Shown: positions 1 through 9,562, counted from the stretch's first letter. The stretch: DNA of 64,000 nt from Bdellovibrio sp. qaytius (GCA_004011035.1 CP025734.1:3060001-3124000); one strand, 5' to 3'. Made by a program: numbers and translations. Notes: a model not told the origin generated them from the sequence alone.

Positions 1-2
1 TG

Positions 3-956
3 CGTGTAGAGCTCGTGGCTGACTTTGATAAATTATTAACTCTACCTGAAAAAGACACGAATACTAAAGTGCCTGCGAAGTTAATTTATTTTACTGACGG
101 TGCTTCTCACGAATTAGAAGTTCGCTTAAGTACACGTGGTGATTCGAAACAAATGTTTTGCAAAAACTTTCGTCCGTTAAGAATTTTCTTTGATCCAAAA
201 CTAACTGATTTATCACAAACTTTATTTAAAGGAATTTCTGAGGATCTTAAATTAGCCACTCATTGCGACGGTCTTGGTAAAATCGCAGACTCAAATCCGC
301 AGGTTCAACAAATTCTACGCGAGCAAACAGCTTACAAAATGGTTGCTGCCCTTGGGTTTTTAACTTTAAAAACTCGCTCTGCGATTATTACTTATAAAAA
401 TCTAGATGGTTCAATCAAAGCCGAAGCTCGTGCTTTTTTCTTAGAACCAAAAAGCAATATGGCTAAACGCTACGGATTAAAACACCTTCGTAAAGGTAAA
501 GCCGATGTGATCTTTGCTCCTGAACCAGAAAATAAAATCGCCTTTGAATTCACGAAGCGCTTTCTTATGCACACTGATGTTGATTTCGGCGGTAACCACA
601 ACACGATTCTTGTGATTCGTGAAGGTGAACAAAAAGCTTCAGCCATGTTGCCTTACGATTTTGATTTAGTAGGTGTAGTTATCGGTTTACAATACCAAGG
701 CGCAGCTTACTCTTACAAACCATGGACTCAGGCTGGCTGGGGCGATGATGGCGCTTGGTTTAAAGAATTTGTTGGCGGCAAGTACTTAAGCAAAGAATAC
801 ATTGACCAAGCTTACACTGTTGCAACGTACGCCTTAAACCATAAAGAAGACGTACAACGCGTGATCGATGCAAGCCCTGCGGTTGATAAAAGTTTAATGC
901 AAGCCCGTGTAAATGCGTTCTTTTCAGGAATTGAACGCGCGGTTAACGAGAGATAA
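3..956 (+). CDS. Conserved protein of unknown function (5' end cut by window edge)
   Basis: I do not recognise a characterised function. The frame is open from the first bases of the window; the first possible start (GTG at 15) has no ribosome binding site, so the gene very likely begins to the left, probably with a signal peptide. Visible features: an early FCKNFRPLRIFF segment, a LKLATHCDG segment, a YKMVAALGFLTLKTRSAIITY stretch split around residues 105-127, and two tryptophans in KPWTQAGWGDDG near the C-terminus. The CKFxPLR / LKLxTHC / ITY pattern resembles uncharacterised bacterial proteins distantly like CotH-type kinases, but I see no clear kinase motif. It ends 4 bases from the convergent hydrolase gene. 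Confidence 0.6.
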   Translation, partial: RVELVADFDKLLTLPEKDTNTKVPAKLIYFTDGASHELEVRLSTRGDSKQMFCKNFRPLRIFFDPKLTDLSQTLFKGISEDLKLATHCDGLGKIADSNPQVQQILREQTAYKMVAALGFLTLKTRSAIITYKNLDGSIKAEARAFFLEPKSNMAKRYGLKHLRKGKADVIFAPEPENKIAFEFTKRFLMHTDVDFGGNHNTILVIREGEQKASAMLPYDFDLVGVVIGLQYQGAAYSYKPWTQAGWGDDGAWFKEFVGGKYLSKEYIDQAYTVATYALNHKEDVQRVIDASPAVDKSLMQARVNAFFSGIERAVNER

Positions 957-960
957 TTTA

Positions 961-1614
961 TTATTTAAAAGCTGGGTTTCTAAAAGCGCGAATACATTCG
1001 CGCAGACTACCTTTAGCTAAAGACTGATCTTCTTCTAACTTCCAAGGTTCTTTTGTCCAACGCGGGCTATGTTTGTATAAAAAGTAATTCACAGTGTTTG
1101 AACCTTTTGTTTTATCTGATAAAGCTGAAAATGATTCGCTGTAAGCTTTTTTCCAGAGAGCTTCATCACTGGGGCATAAAAATTCTTTAAAACTTGATTC
1201 GTCGTAAATATTTAATGACGAGGCAAATTGATCGCGTTGAAAAATAACCGACTTAACATCACCCTTACGAATTTTTACGCGATTAGCGATCACTTGTGTG
1301 ATGACTGGCAAGATTTCGTTGTTTTGTTTTTCACAGTTTGTAGACTTTGTTTCAGCGTAAGCTAAACGGGCTGCTAATTGAACGTCATCATCACTAGCTA
1401 AGGCTTTTTTATACCCGTCGTACTTATTAGCCGTCTTACTATTGGCTTTGATGGTGGCCTTAATAGTGTCAATCTCAGAGGCCTCATTAATACAATGCGG
1501 AAGTGATGCACCCGATTTTTTCGGGGCTGCTTGGCCATTTGAACCGCCAACTTCGGCGGCTTGAGTTTGGATGAAAATAAATAATGAACTTACGATCGCT
1601 AAGATTTGTTTCAT
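961..1614 (-). CDS. Exported SleB-like cell wall hydrolase
   Basis: 217 aa. The N-terminus (MKQILAIVSSLFIFIQTQAA) is a signal peptide with cleavage near residue 19. The core, about residues 75-185, has the pattern of the SleB / hydrolase_2 family: an LAARLAYAE helix carrying the expected catalytic Glu, then VITQVIANRVKIRKGDVKSV and FQRDQFASS, which match the ALNRV...VxQFS region of these lytic enzymes. A role in cutting peptidoglycan glycan strands in the periplasm is inferred. It lies 41 bp downstream of the S41 protease on the same strand and is probably co-transcribed with it. No strong ribosome binding site is visible before the ATG. Confidence 0.65.
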   Translation of the reverse strand: MKQILAIVSSLFIFIQTQAAEVGGSNGQAAPKKSGASLPHCINEASEIDTIKATIKANSKTANKYDGYKKALASDDDVQLAARLAYAETKSTNCEKQNNEILPVITQVIANRVKIRKGDVKSVIFQRDQFASSLNIYDESSFKEFLCPSDEALWKKAYSESFSALSDKTKGSNTVNYFLYKHSPRWTKEPWKLEEDQSLAKGSLRECIRAFRNPAFK

Positions 1615-1655
1615 AGATTAAGGCTATCAATGCGTATGAGTTTTGACAATAGCCC

Positions 1656-3260
1656 TTACTCAGGGCTTGTCTGGCTGCTATCGTACTGCAAAGCCACATA
1701 AGACATAAGCTCTGTGCATGACAAGTTATCAATCGCTTTTGAAATCACACCGTCAGTTAAGCTTAAGTTATTTTGGCGAGTGCATGTTTGCAGTGGCAGT
1801 TCTAATTTTTTGTGAGACGAAACTAAATTTACCGGTTTGATCGGGTTCATGTAGTTGTTTTCTTCACTGGATTCGCTGGCTTTAGCTTCTTCTAATTCGA
1901 TATCTGGTGTTACACCGTAAAACTGAGTCGAACGACCGCTTGGTAAAAGGTAGAAACCTTTTGTTTTAAAAAATCCGACATTTGCTGATTTATCCCAAGA
2001 TTCGATTTCTTGAAATGTGCCTTTACCGAAAGTTTTAGCTCCTACAATAATACCACGGCGGTATTCTTGAATTGCGCCAGCAAATAATTCAGCAGCACTG
2101 GCTGAATTTGTATTTACTAACACAGCTAAAGCTCCAGAATAAATTCTTTCAGCGCTTGTTAAGACCACTTCTTTACTTTTTGATAAATCAAAGTATTCAA
2201 CTGAGTAAATTGTTTTATCTTGGCCAATGAATAAACCCGTTAAACACGCCGCTTCTGATAAGTGGCCACCTGGGTTGTCACGTAAATCTAAAACTAATCC
2301 CGAAATATTTTTATCAGCCATATCTAAGATGGCATTTTTAACTTCTTCACATGTGTTCTTAGCAAATTTAGAAATCGTAATAACACCAAAATTACGAGGG
2401 CCTGTGAAAACTTCGGCGTTAACTTGGCTTAACACGCGGTATGTGCGTTGCACATTTTTAATTAAATTGGCTTCGTCGCGCTTAACGATAAAATTAAAAA
2501 TACGCACGTTGCGATCTTTTAAAATTTGACCGGCTTCAGCTAAACTTAATGATTCTGCTTTTTGGCCGTTGATCGAACTAATGATATCACCCGCTAGTAA
2601 ACCACCCGCAGCGGCGTCTGAATTATGAACTACTTTTTTAATTCGTAACTGGCCATGGTGATCTTTTTCAAAACTTAAACCCACAAAAAACGGAGAACGC
2701 TCTGACGAAGAACTCACTTGATCAAAGTACCCCATCGGTAAAATGTAAGTGTGTGGATCTTTGCTGACCGATAAATAGCCATTGATTCCTTGAGCTAGTA
2801 AATATTTAAGCGGTGTTTTTTGACTGGCTTTAGCTAAGATAGCATCCCACAGCTGATCAAACGAAAAACTTGAATTAAGGTGTTCGCGGTAGATTTTAGA
2901 AAATGGAGACAACATTTCTTTTTCTTTGAAATTGTCTAAGCTTGTTGTTTCAGCGTAGGCAGGCCAGATTTCGCCCGTTAAACCTAAACGCTCTGATGTT
3001 AAAGCTAAGGCATTATTCACTGAATTTACGCAGGCTAAAAAGTATTTTTCTGATAAATGACAAACTTTATCGTTCACTAATTTGCGCAATTCAGACTCTT
3101 GTAAATCTGATTTTGCCCAGTATTCTTCGACTTTACTGATTTCTAATTTTGACTGAGTTTGAGCCGCATGCAACCCCGCAGAGATCCCACCGATCCCTGC
3201 TAGAACAAACCCCATTACAAACCCCATGGCTATCGTAAAAACTATTCCCCATGAACGCAT
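1656..3260 (-). CDS. S41 family carboxy-terminal processing peptidase (CtpA/Prc type)
   Basis: About 534 aa. One N-terminal hydrophobic segment (IVFTIAMGFVMGFVLAGIGG) anchors or exports it to the periplasm. A PDZ domain is visible around residues 195-265 (AGGLLAGDIISSINGQKAES). The S41 core follows: VLDLRDNPGGHLSEA, then NSASAAELFAGA with the nucleophilic Ser, then GAKTFGKGTFQ with the general-base Lys. These are the family's Ser/Lys dyad motifs. Such enzymes trim or degrade periplasmic substrates from the C-terminus. The start chosen is ATG at 3260, six bases after GGGGTGG; an in-frame TTG sits one codon upstream. It leads a probable two-gene unit with the wall hydrolase. Confidence 0.92.
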   Translation of the reverse strand: MRSWGIVFTIAMGFVMGFVLAGIGGISAGLHAAQTQSKLEISKVEEYWAKSDLQESELRKLVNDKVCHLSEKYFLACVNSVNNALALTSERLGLTGEIWPAYAETTSLDNFKEKEMLSPFSKIYREHLNSSFSFDQLWDAILAKASQKTPLKYLLAQGINGYLSVSKDPHTYILPMGYFDQVSSSSERSPFFVGLSFEKDHHGQLRIKKVVHNSDAAAGGLLAGDIISSINGQKAESLSLAEAGQILKDRNVRIFNFIVKRDEANLIKNVQRTYRVLSQVNAEVFTGPRNFGVITISKFAKNTCEEVKNAILDMADKNISGLVLDLRDNPGGHLSEAACLTGLFIGQDKTIYSVEYFDLSKSKEVVLTSAERIYSGALAVLVNTNSASAAELFAGAIQEYRRGIIVGAKTFGKGTFQEIESWDKSANVGFFKTKGFYLLPSGRSTQFYGVTPDIELEEAKASESSEENNYMNPIKPVNLVSSHKKLELPLQTCTRQNNLSLTDGVISKAIDNLSCTELMSYVALQYDSSQTSPE

Positions 3261-3482
3261 CAATCCACCCCGGTAAACAGACCCAAGTACATACCCAAAT
3301 AGGTTCTATACGAACCTTCCCATAGACAAAATAGAGCAACCTGAGGGCCATGTATTTCTCCTCTCAAAACGTATAAAATGGCTATATGCCCCGCCTGTAG
3401 GAAAGATTTTCAAAGTTGATCAAATCTAGCACACACAAAAACCTTGCGAACATGAAGTGTCATGCCAGATACTTGTTTGCAT

Positions 3483-4451
3483 ATGATTATCGTTACAGGC
3501 GCAAATGGCTTTATTGGAAGTGCAATGGTTTGGCAGCTCAATCAAATGGGCCATACAAACATCATTGCTACAGACACAGTTGATCTTTCTAAACGCAACT
3601 TACTTCATAAAAGGCAGTATGCTGAATTCTTTCAGGCTGCTGAATTATGGAGTTTTTTAGCGACTACAGAAGCTCAGAAAAAAGTGACCTGGATTATTCA
3701 TATGGGCGCATGCTCTTCAACAACAGAAAAAGACTGGGAATACCTTTACGAAAATAATTTCTTATATTCACAGCGCTTATTCGAGTGGTCTGCCCGTTAT
3801 AAGAAAAATATGATTTACGCCAGCTCAGCGGCCACTTACGGTAACGGTGAAAATGGTTTTGAAGACACTTACGATTCTGAAAAATTAAAACCTTTAAATC
3901 TTTACGGCGAATCAAAAGTGATCATGGATCGCTGGGCTATAAAACAAAAAGCAACACCTGAAAACTGGTATGGTTTAAAATTTTTCAATGTGTTTGGTCC
4001 GAACGAATATGAAAAAGGTTCGATGGCTTCTGTGGCTTACAAATCTTTTCACCATTTACAAAAACATGATTCATTAGGTTTATTTAAATCTTACAACGCC
4101 AATTACATGGACGGAAAACAAGTGCGTGATTTCGTTTATGTCAAAGATGTTGTTCGTTGGATGTATGAACTAATGGAGAAAAAGCCAACCAGTGGTATTT
4201 ACAACATGGGTTACGGCGAAACGCGCTCGTGGTTAGATATGGCCGAATCGTTATTTGCAGCTTTAGGCAAAGAGAAAAAAATCAAATGGCTTGATATGCC
4301 TGAAGATATCAAAGACCAATACCAGTATTACACTTTAGCTAACATGACTAAGCTAAAACAAACTGGCTTATCTGACCCGCAATGGCCTTTAGAAAAAGCG
4401 ATTGAAGATTACGTTAAAAATTACCTTTCACAAAAAGATCCTTGGTTATAA
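3483..4451 (+). CDS. hldD: ADP-L-glycero-D-manno-heptose 6-epimerase
   Basis: 322 aa from the ATG chosen. It converts ADP-D-glycero- to ADP-L-glycero-manno-heptose for the LPS inner core, in the cytoplasm. The NAD(P) Rossmann start is MIIVTGANGFIGS; HMGACSSTTEKDW, YASSAATYG, the catalytic YGESK (Tyr-x-x-x-Lys), FNVFGPNEYEKGSMASV and RDFVYVKDVV are all family landmarks. I chose 3483 because family members begin directly with the MIIVTG strand; an in-frame ATG at 3462 (seven extra residues, with a weak GAAG upstream) is the alternative. It is followed after 3 bp by the phenylalanine hydroxylase gene. No other LPS genes are near. Confidence 0.93.
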   Translation: MIIVTGANGFIGSAMVWQLNQMGHTNIIATDTVDLSKRNLLHKRQYAEFFQAAELWSFLATTEAQKKVTWIIHMGACSSTTEKDWEYLYENNFLYSQRLFEWSARYKKNMIYASSAATYGNGENGFEDTYDSEKLKPLNLYGESKVIMDRWAIKQKATPENWYGLKFFNVFGPNEYEKGSMASVAYKSFHHLQKHDSLGLFKSYNANYMDGKQVRDFVYVKDVVRWMYELMEKKPTSGIYNMGYGETRSWLDMAESLFAALGKEKKIKWLDMPEDIKDQYQYYTLANMTKLKQTGLSDPQWPLEKAIEDYVKNYLSQKDPWL

Positions 4452-4454
4452 ATA

Positions 4455-6104
4455 ATGATGTACGAACTTCCTCAACATTTAAAAAAATACTGCGTTGATC
4501 AAAATTATGCACGTTACACTCCGGTTGATCAGGCCACTTGGCGCTATTGTTTACGTCAGCTCAAAGATTTTTTATCTAAAAATGCTCATCCTGTTTATAT
4601 CGAAGGTTTAGAAAAAACGGGAATCTCAGAAGAACAAATTCCTCGCATCGAAGAGATGAGTGCAAAACTTAAAAACTTTGGTTGGACGGCAATGCCTGTT
4701 TCTGGATTTATTCCGCCAGCTGCTTTTATGGAGTTACAATCGTTATCAATTCTGCCGATCGCTTCTGATATGAGAAGTATTGATCACTTACTTTATACAC
4801 CGGCTCCAGATATCGTTCACGAAGCTGCAGGCCATGCACCGATCATCGTTGATCCAGAGTACGCGGCGTATTTAAAAGATTATGCTCAGGTTGCTAAAAA
4901 AGCGATTATCAGCAAAGAAGATTTAGATTTATACGAAGCCATTCGTGAATTATCTGATGTTAAAGAAAGCCCTACTTCAACTGAAGAACAAATCTCAGCA
5001 TCTGAAGAAAAATTACAGGCGACGATTAAGGCTTCAACACATGTGTCTGAAGCTTCTGAATTATCACGTATGAATTGGTGGACAGCTGAATACGGATTAG
5101 TGGGCACAGTTGATCAACCAAAAATTTTCGGTGCAGGATTATTATCTTCTGTTGGCGAATCTAAATTGTGTATGTCTGATAAAGTTAAAAAAATTCCGCT
5201 AACAGTAGATTGTATTAAACAAACTTACGACATCACTGAACCACAACCGCAATTATTTGTGACTCCTGATTTTAAAACTTTAGTGACAGTGTTGCACCAA
5301 ATGGCTGAAAAGATGGCTTATCGTATCGGTGGTAAATTCGGTTTAGATAAAGCCATTCAAGCTAAGTCTGTAAATACTGTTGAACTTGATACAGGTTTAC
5401 AAATCAGTGGCGTTGTAACTGAATACATTCAAGATGCTGCAGGCCATGTGATCTACATTAAATTCACAGGCCCAACACAAATCAGTCGAAATGATCAACA
5501 ACTAGCTGGTCACAATAAAGAGTATCACCAACATGGTTATAGTTTTCCATTAGGTAGCTACAAACAGGTTGGCAATACTTTGCAGTATGATTCTGGTGTT
5601 ACTGTGACCGGTGATTTAGTTAAAACTGAAAATGGCATTATGACTTTCACAAATTGCACAGTAAAATATAAAGACCAAACTTTATTTCAACCTGACTGGG
5701 GTAATTTCGATATCACAGTGGGTAATAAAGTAACTTCGGTATTTGGTGGTGCTGCTGATCGCAAAAGTTACGGTGATACCGATGACTTTGTGGCAGCTCG
5801 CGTACCTACGCCTAATTACAGCGCTGAACAAAAGGCTTTATTTGCCCTTTATCAAAACATTCGCGATTACCGTCGTAGTCGTTCAGAGTGGTCTGATTCA
5901 ACGACAATGGCCCTATTTGATAAGTGTTTAAACGAGGCCTCTGACAAATGGCTTTTATTTGTTGAGATTCTAGAGATCGCTTTAATGAGCAAACTTTCGC
6001 CAGTCTTAACGAAAAAAATCGAATCTCATTTGCAAAAAATAAAATCTAATAACGAAAAATTGACTTCAGTCATAGATGATGGTGTACGTCTAGCTTATGC
6101 GTAA
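4455..6104 (+). CDS. phhA: Phenylalanine 4-monooxygenase, long form with C-terminal extension
   Basis: 549 aa. A pterin-dependent non-haem iron enzyme turning phenylalanine into tyrosine. The catalytic domain occupies about residues 1-290: VSGFIPPAAFMELQ, SIDHLLYTPAPDIVHEAAGH with iron ligands His122 and His127, and WWTAEYGLVGT with Glu212 as third ligand. The remaining ~260 residues are not part of the usual ~260-300 aa proteobacterial enzyme; longer forms of this size are known in some other phyla, and this tail may be a regulatory or oligomerisation domain. The hppD/hmgA genes 6 kb away continue the pathway. No pterin carbinolamine dehydratase (phhB) is visible in the window. ATG at 4455 or 4458; no clear ribosome binding site. 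Confidence 0.93.
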   Translation: MMYELPQHLKKYCVDQNYARYTPVDQATWRYCLRQLKDFLSKNAHPVYIEGLEKTGISEEQIPRIEEMSAKLKNFGWTAMPVSGFIPPAAFMELQSLSILPIASDMRSIDHLLYTPAPDIVHEAAGHAPIIVDPEYAAYLKDYAQVAKKAIISKEDLDLYEAIRELSDVKESPTSTEEQISASEEKLQATIKASTHVSEASELSRMNWWTAEYGLVGTVDQPKIFGAGLLSSVGESKLCMSDKVKKIPLTVDCIKQTYDITEPQPQLFVTPDFKTLVTVLHQMAEKMAYRIGGKFGLDKAIQAKSVNTVELDTGLQISGVVTEYIQDAAGHVIYIKFTGPTQISRNDQQLAGHNKEYHQHGYSFPLGSYKQVGNTLQYDSGVTVTGDLVKTENGIMTFTNCTVKYKDQTLFQPDWGNFDITVGNKVTSVFGGAADRKSYGDTDDFVAARVPTPNYSAEQKALFALYQNIRDYRRSRSEWSDSTTMALFDKCLNEASDKWLLFVEILEIALMSKLSPVLTKKIESHLQKIKSNNEKLTSVIDDGVRLAYA

Positions 6105-6876
6105 GCTGGATGTACGAATCGTATTAATCAAATCAATTTATGAACGAAATATTGGGGCCGCCTCGCGCGCTATGGCCAATATGGGATTTAAGAATTTAAT
6201 TCTTTTAGCCCCACAATGCGAACTTACTTTTGAAGCCCAGCAAGCCGCAGCCACAGGCCAATACGCCTTACAAAACCGTGCTGTTTACAAAGATTGGACT
6301 GAGTTCTTTAAAAACGAACCCCAGGGCTTAATGATCGCAACCACTGCTCGTGATGGGCGTGGTCGTCAGGCTCAAGATTTACAAACGACTTTAAATTATT
6401 TCTTAGAAACAAATGCTGAAGTTAAAAAAACATCTGATCAACCATTTGTGATTCATATCGTATTCGGCCCTGAAGATGCAGGTCTTAGTGCTGAAGATAT
6501 TTCGCATGCTAATTTTTGTTGTTCGATTCCTACATATGGTGACAACACTTCACTAAACTTAGCGCAAGCCACATTGCTTGCGATGTTTATCTCACGCTCT
6601 GTGTTTGGCGGCGAAAAAGCTCAACTTGAAGGTGCGCAAAAACCAAAAGCCTTACAGAAAAAAGAAGAAGGCATTTTTCCTGACGAATCTTTACGTACTT
6701 GGCTGACTGAAATGGGTTTTGCTTTAGATAAGAAAAAAATTAATGTTTATACGACTTTAAAACGTATGCTTTTGCAAAACACACCTTCGGCTAAAGAATT
6801 TCGTGTGCTTGAAATTGTATTACAACAAAGTATTCGCAAACTTCGCGAACTTAATGATCTTAAAAAAGATAAATAA
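6097..6876 (+). CDS. trmJ: SpoU/TrmH-type tRNA 2'-O-methyltransferase (TrmJ-like)
   Basis: 259 aa. It opens with IVLIKSIYERNIGAASRAMANMGF, the SPOUT motif 1 containing the conserved N-x-G-x-x-x-R core. Motif 2 is VFGPEDAGLSAEDISHAN and motif 3 IPTYGDNTSLNLAQATL, together forming the trefoil-knot SAM site. The order and the C-terminal helical tail resemble TrmJ, which 2'-O-methylates position 32 of tRNA. It overlaps the end of phhA by 8 bp, so the two are translationally linked, although no metabolic link is evident. TrmL- or TrmH-like specificity cannot be excluded from motifs alone. Confidence 0.85.
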   Translation: MRKLDVRIVLIKSIYERNIGAASRAMANMGFKNLILLAPQCELTFEAQQAAATGQYALQNRAVYKDWTEFFKNEPQGLMIATTARDGRGRQAQDLQTTLNYFLETNAEVKKTSDQPFVIHIVFGPEDAGLSAEDISHANFCCSIPTYGDNTSLNLAQATLLAMFISRSVFGGEKAQLEGAQKPKALQKKEEGIFPDESLRTWLTEMGFALDKKKINVYTTLKRMLLQNTPSAKEFRVLEIVLQQSIRKLRELNDLKKDK

Positions 6877-6879
6877 GCA

Positions 6880-7263
6880 CTAGCCAGCGAGTGAGCGAAC
6901 TTTTTTAATTTTTTCGTCTAAGACATCAATAGTCTCAGTTAATGATTTACCCTGATCATGCAAATCTGCGATACGCTCATGGGCATCATCTGTTGCTGAA
7001 CCCACTAATTCTAAATTTTCGATCACCACGTGGGTTTCTTCGATTTGCGATTTTACCGCTTCAATTTGCTGAAACAAAGTGTGTTTTTGATCACTTAACT
7101 CGCGCATGGTTTGCTGTACGGCTTCATTTAGAAACTCTCGCGGCATGGCTTTAAGTTCTTTGATTTTTGGAATATCTTCTTCTTCGAAGGCTTCTAAAAG
7201 TAAGGTCCATTCAGACTTTAAAGAACTTTTAGGAACATTACTACTATGGCTGTCATCGTTCAT
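6880..7263 (-). CDS. Small predicted coiled-coil protein of unknown function
   Basis: 127 aa from the ATG chosen at 7261-7263; the frame continues 21 codons upstream but that stretch (rich in Ser/His/Cys) looks non-coding. No known domain is recognised. After an acidic start (TLLLEAFEEEDIPKIKELK) the protein is almost all heptad-like helix with many Glu, Gln and Lys, ending in TETIDVLDEKIKKVRSL. It is convergent with trmJ (3 bp apart) and divergent from the CapA-like gene. It is probably a cytoplasmic coiled-coil or adaptor protein; nothing more can be said. Confidence 0.6.
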   Translation of the reverse strand: MNDDSHSSNVPKSSLKSEWTLLLEAFEEEDIPKIKELKAMPREFLNEAVQQTMRELSDQKHTLFQQIEAVKSQIEETHVVIENLELVGSATDDAHERIADLHDQGKSLTETIDVLDEKIKKVRSLAG

Positions 7264-7347
7264 ACTTAAATTGTAACAATGGTGATGACATTTGGTACTA
7301 GACCTAGGACTAGACACTGTAGGCATAAATTATATAAGATTTAAAAA

Positions 7348-8490
7348 ATGAATATAGGACTTTTGCTAATAACTACATTTTTAAGTGCCCTAAACGTACT
7401 GGCTAAAGGTCCTGAAATGCTGCCCGTTTCGGCAACAGCAGTGTCAGCTCCAGTGGTTTCTTTCAGCGCAAAACCTTCTGCAAGTGCTACCGAAAATATC
7501 GTTTTATCATTCTCAGGCGACTTAATTATTCACGAAGATTTGTATAAAAAAGTTGTCGCCGATAAAGATCATGATTTTTCTAAGCTTTGGAAAAAAACTT
7601 TTCCGTTATTAGCAAAGGCCAATTTTTCTTACGTGAACTTAGAAGGCCCAACTGCTCTGGGTATTACCAACAAATTACAAAACAAGGGTGATGTCGGATT
7701 TATCTACGACAACGAAGTCTATAGCGGAACAGATTTGTTGTTTAATTACCACCCGACTTTGATCGATGCTCTTCAGAAATCAGGTTTTGATATCGTATCA
7801 ACAGTGAATAACCATTCAATGGATCGCGGAGTCAAGGGCATCAACGCTACGATAGATGCTCTGATCAAGCGAAACATGCCCTTTATCGGAACCCGCAAAT
7901 CTGGAACTGAAGAACCCTTATACACGCTGACTAAAATTAAAAATTTTACGGTGGCGTGGATTGGCTGCACTGAAATGATTAACGGTTTTAACGATCGTAA
8001 ATCACAATTATTTTTATGCTATCAACAACGCGAAGAGATTTTAAAACTTATTGCGCGTGTAATTTCAGAAAAAAAACCTGATGTGGTGATTATTATTCCG
8101 CACTGGGGTGTTGAATACTCACCTAAACCGCAACAAGCACAAATTGATCTAGCCCATGAGTTTCTGGATATGGGAGCCACTGCGGTGATCGGTTCTCACC
8201 CTCATGTGTTACAACCGGTTGAACAATACGTAACCAAAGATAAACGTGAAACTTTTATTGCTTACTCACTAGGTAATTTCGTGGCTAATCAGCGTGGGAT
8301 TGAAAGAAAATCTTCTGCTGTGATTTATCTTCAGCTTTCAAAAAATAAATTGGGTAAAACTGTGATTAGTGATTATTACTATGAACCGACAACAAGATTT
8401 CGCTTTGATATTTTTCCTGCGCGAAGCGATAAAGATGTGGTTCAACATGTCGAACAGTTTTTAGGACCAATGCGTGATCTTAAGGAATAA
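7348..8490 (+). CDS. CapA/PgsA-family periplasmic metallophosphatase-like protein
   Basis: 380 aa with a signal peptide (MNIGLLLITTFLSALNVLAKG). The CapA fold follows from about residue 48: SFSGDLIIHEDLY, SYVNLEGPT, DIVSTVNNHSMDRGVKG, IPHWGVEYSPKPQQAQ and GSHPHVLQPVEQY; the Asp, Asn, His-x-His and His positions are the calcineurin-like metal ligands. Relatives take part in poly-gamma-glutamate capsule formation, but none of the partner genes pgsB or pgsC is present, so the substrate is unknown. The 3' end overlaps the convergent antiporter gene by 11 bp. Confidence 0.82.
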   Translation: MNIGLLLITTFLSALNVLAKGPEMLPVSATAVSAPVVSFSAKPSASATENIVLSFSGDLIIHEDLYKKVVADKDHDFSKLWKKTFPLLAKANFSYVNLEGPTALGITNKLQNKGDVGFIYDNEVYSGTDLLFNYHPTLIDALQKSGFDIVSTVNNHSMDRGVKGINATIDALIKRNMPFIGTRKSGTEEPLYTLTKIKNFTVAWIGCTEMINGFNDRKSQLFLCYQQREEILKLIARVISEKKPDVVIIIPHWGVEYSPKPQQAQIDLAHEFLDMGATAVIGSHPHVLQPVEQYVTKDKRETFIAYSLGNFVANQRGIERKSSAVIYLQLSKNKLGKTVISDYYYEPTTRFRFDIFPARSDKDVVQHVEQFLGPMRDLKE

Positions 8491-9562
8491 AAGACATCAC
8501 CAGATAAGCTAGCATTAACACCAAATGCGTAGCGCCTTGTAAAGCCGTTGTTCTGCCTGTTCCCAGAGTTAGTCCGCCGACCATAAAAGTCATAAGTAAA
8601 AAAGCAGTTCCTTTAGGATCTAATCCTAAAGTTAATGTTCGATTTGTCATGATCGAGAACGCCGCTACTACGGGAATTGTTAGCGCGATAGATGCAGCCC
8701 CAGAACCCAGTGCTAAGTTAAGACTGGTTTGTAATTGATTTGCACGAGCCGCTGTAATTGCAGCCCAAGTTTCGGGAAGCAAGACAAGTAAGGCAATCAC
8801 AATACCGACGGCTGCACGAGGTGCATGAAGTGCCGCAACACCCGCTTCGATTGAAGGGCTTAGAGATTTTGCTAAACCAATGACCGCTCCTAAACTTAAA
8901 ACTAAGCAAATAAAACTTAATACAGAACGTTTTAATGATGGAGTTACTGTGTCTTCGGTAGGAACTTCAGTAACTTCAAAATAATCTTTATGTGTTTTCG
9001 TTTGAAAGAACACGAGTAAGGCATACAAAAGTAAACACGCACACGACACGAAAATCAATTGCCCTGAACTGTAAGTAGAACCCGCCGTTGAAGTTGTGTA
9101 ATTCGGCAAAACCATCGTGATACCTGCAAGCACTGCAAGGATACCTAATAATGAACTTGCACCCTGCACATGAAAATCTAATTCACGAAAACGTAAACCA
9201 CCTAATAACAAACACACACCAACAATACCGTTAGTAACAATAATCAATGCTGAAAAAACTGTATCACGCGCAACCACGGCTGAATCAGGCGTGTCATTTG
9301 TCATTAACGATACGATTAAACCAACTTCGATCACCGTAACCGATAAGGCTAGTATCAAGGCTCCAAGTGATGGGCCAACACGCAAAGCAATCACTTCAGC
9401 GTGATGAACGGCAGTCATTACGGCAACACCTAAAAACGCAATTGCGATGGCTAAAACAAAAGCCGAACTTGTTCCTAAAGAATAAACCACCAGCATGATA
9501 AAGACCGAAGCTAAAGATAAAAATTGGGTCGTATCAAAATAACGGTTCATTGTTTTAGTCAC
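8480..9562 (-). CDS. ChaA-like Ca2+(Na+)/H+ antiporter
   Basis: 360 aa, an integral inner-membrane protein of about ten or eleven hydrophobic helices. The first half carries AVHHAEVIALRVGPSLGALI and ALSVTVIEVGLIVSLM, matching the alpha-1 repeat of the calcium/cation exchanger family in the ChaA branch; the second half carries LLPETWAAITAARANQLQTS and ALGSGAASIALTIPVVA, the alpha-2 repeat with its acidic residue in the PET motif. It should exchange protons for Ca2+ or monovalent cations. The GTG start at 9562 lies about 7 bases after GGAAGG; an ATG lies four codons in. It overlaps ribD by 8 bp as the last gene of the leftward run. Confidence 0.85.
   Translation of the reverse strand: MTKTMNRYFDTTQFLSLASVFIMLVVYSLGTSSAFVLAIAIAFLGVAVMTAVHHAEVIALRVGPSLGALILALSVTVIEVGLIVSLMTNDTPDSAVVARDTVFSALIIVTNGIVGVCLLLGGLRFRELDFHVQGASSLLGILAVLAGITMVLPNYTTSTAGSTYSSGQLIFVSCACLLLYALLVFFQTKTHKDYFEVTEVPTEDTVTPSLKRSVLSFICLVLSLGAVIGLAKSLSPSIEAGVAALHAPRAAVGIVIALLVLLPETWAAITAARANQLQTSLNLALGSGAASIALTIPVVAAFSIMTNRTLTLGLDPKGTAFLLMTFMVGGLTLGTGRTTALQGATHLVLMLAYLVMSFIP

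Noticed and set aside
3404-3427. AGATTT...AAATCT inverted repeat before hldD
   Set aside because: A/T-rich six-base arms with a 12-base gap are expected by chance in this composition.
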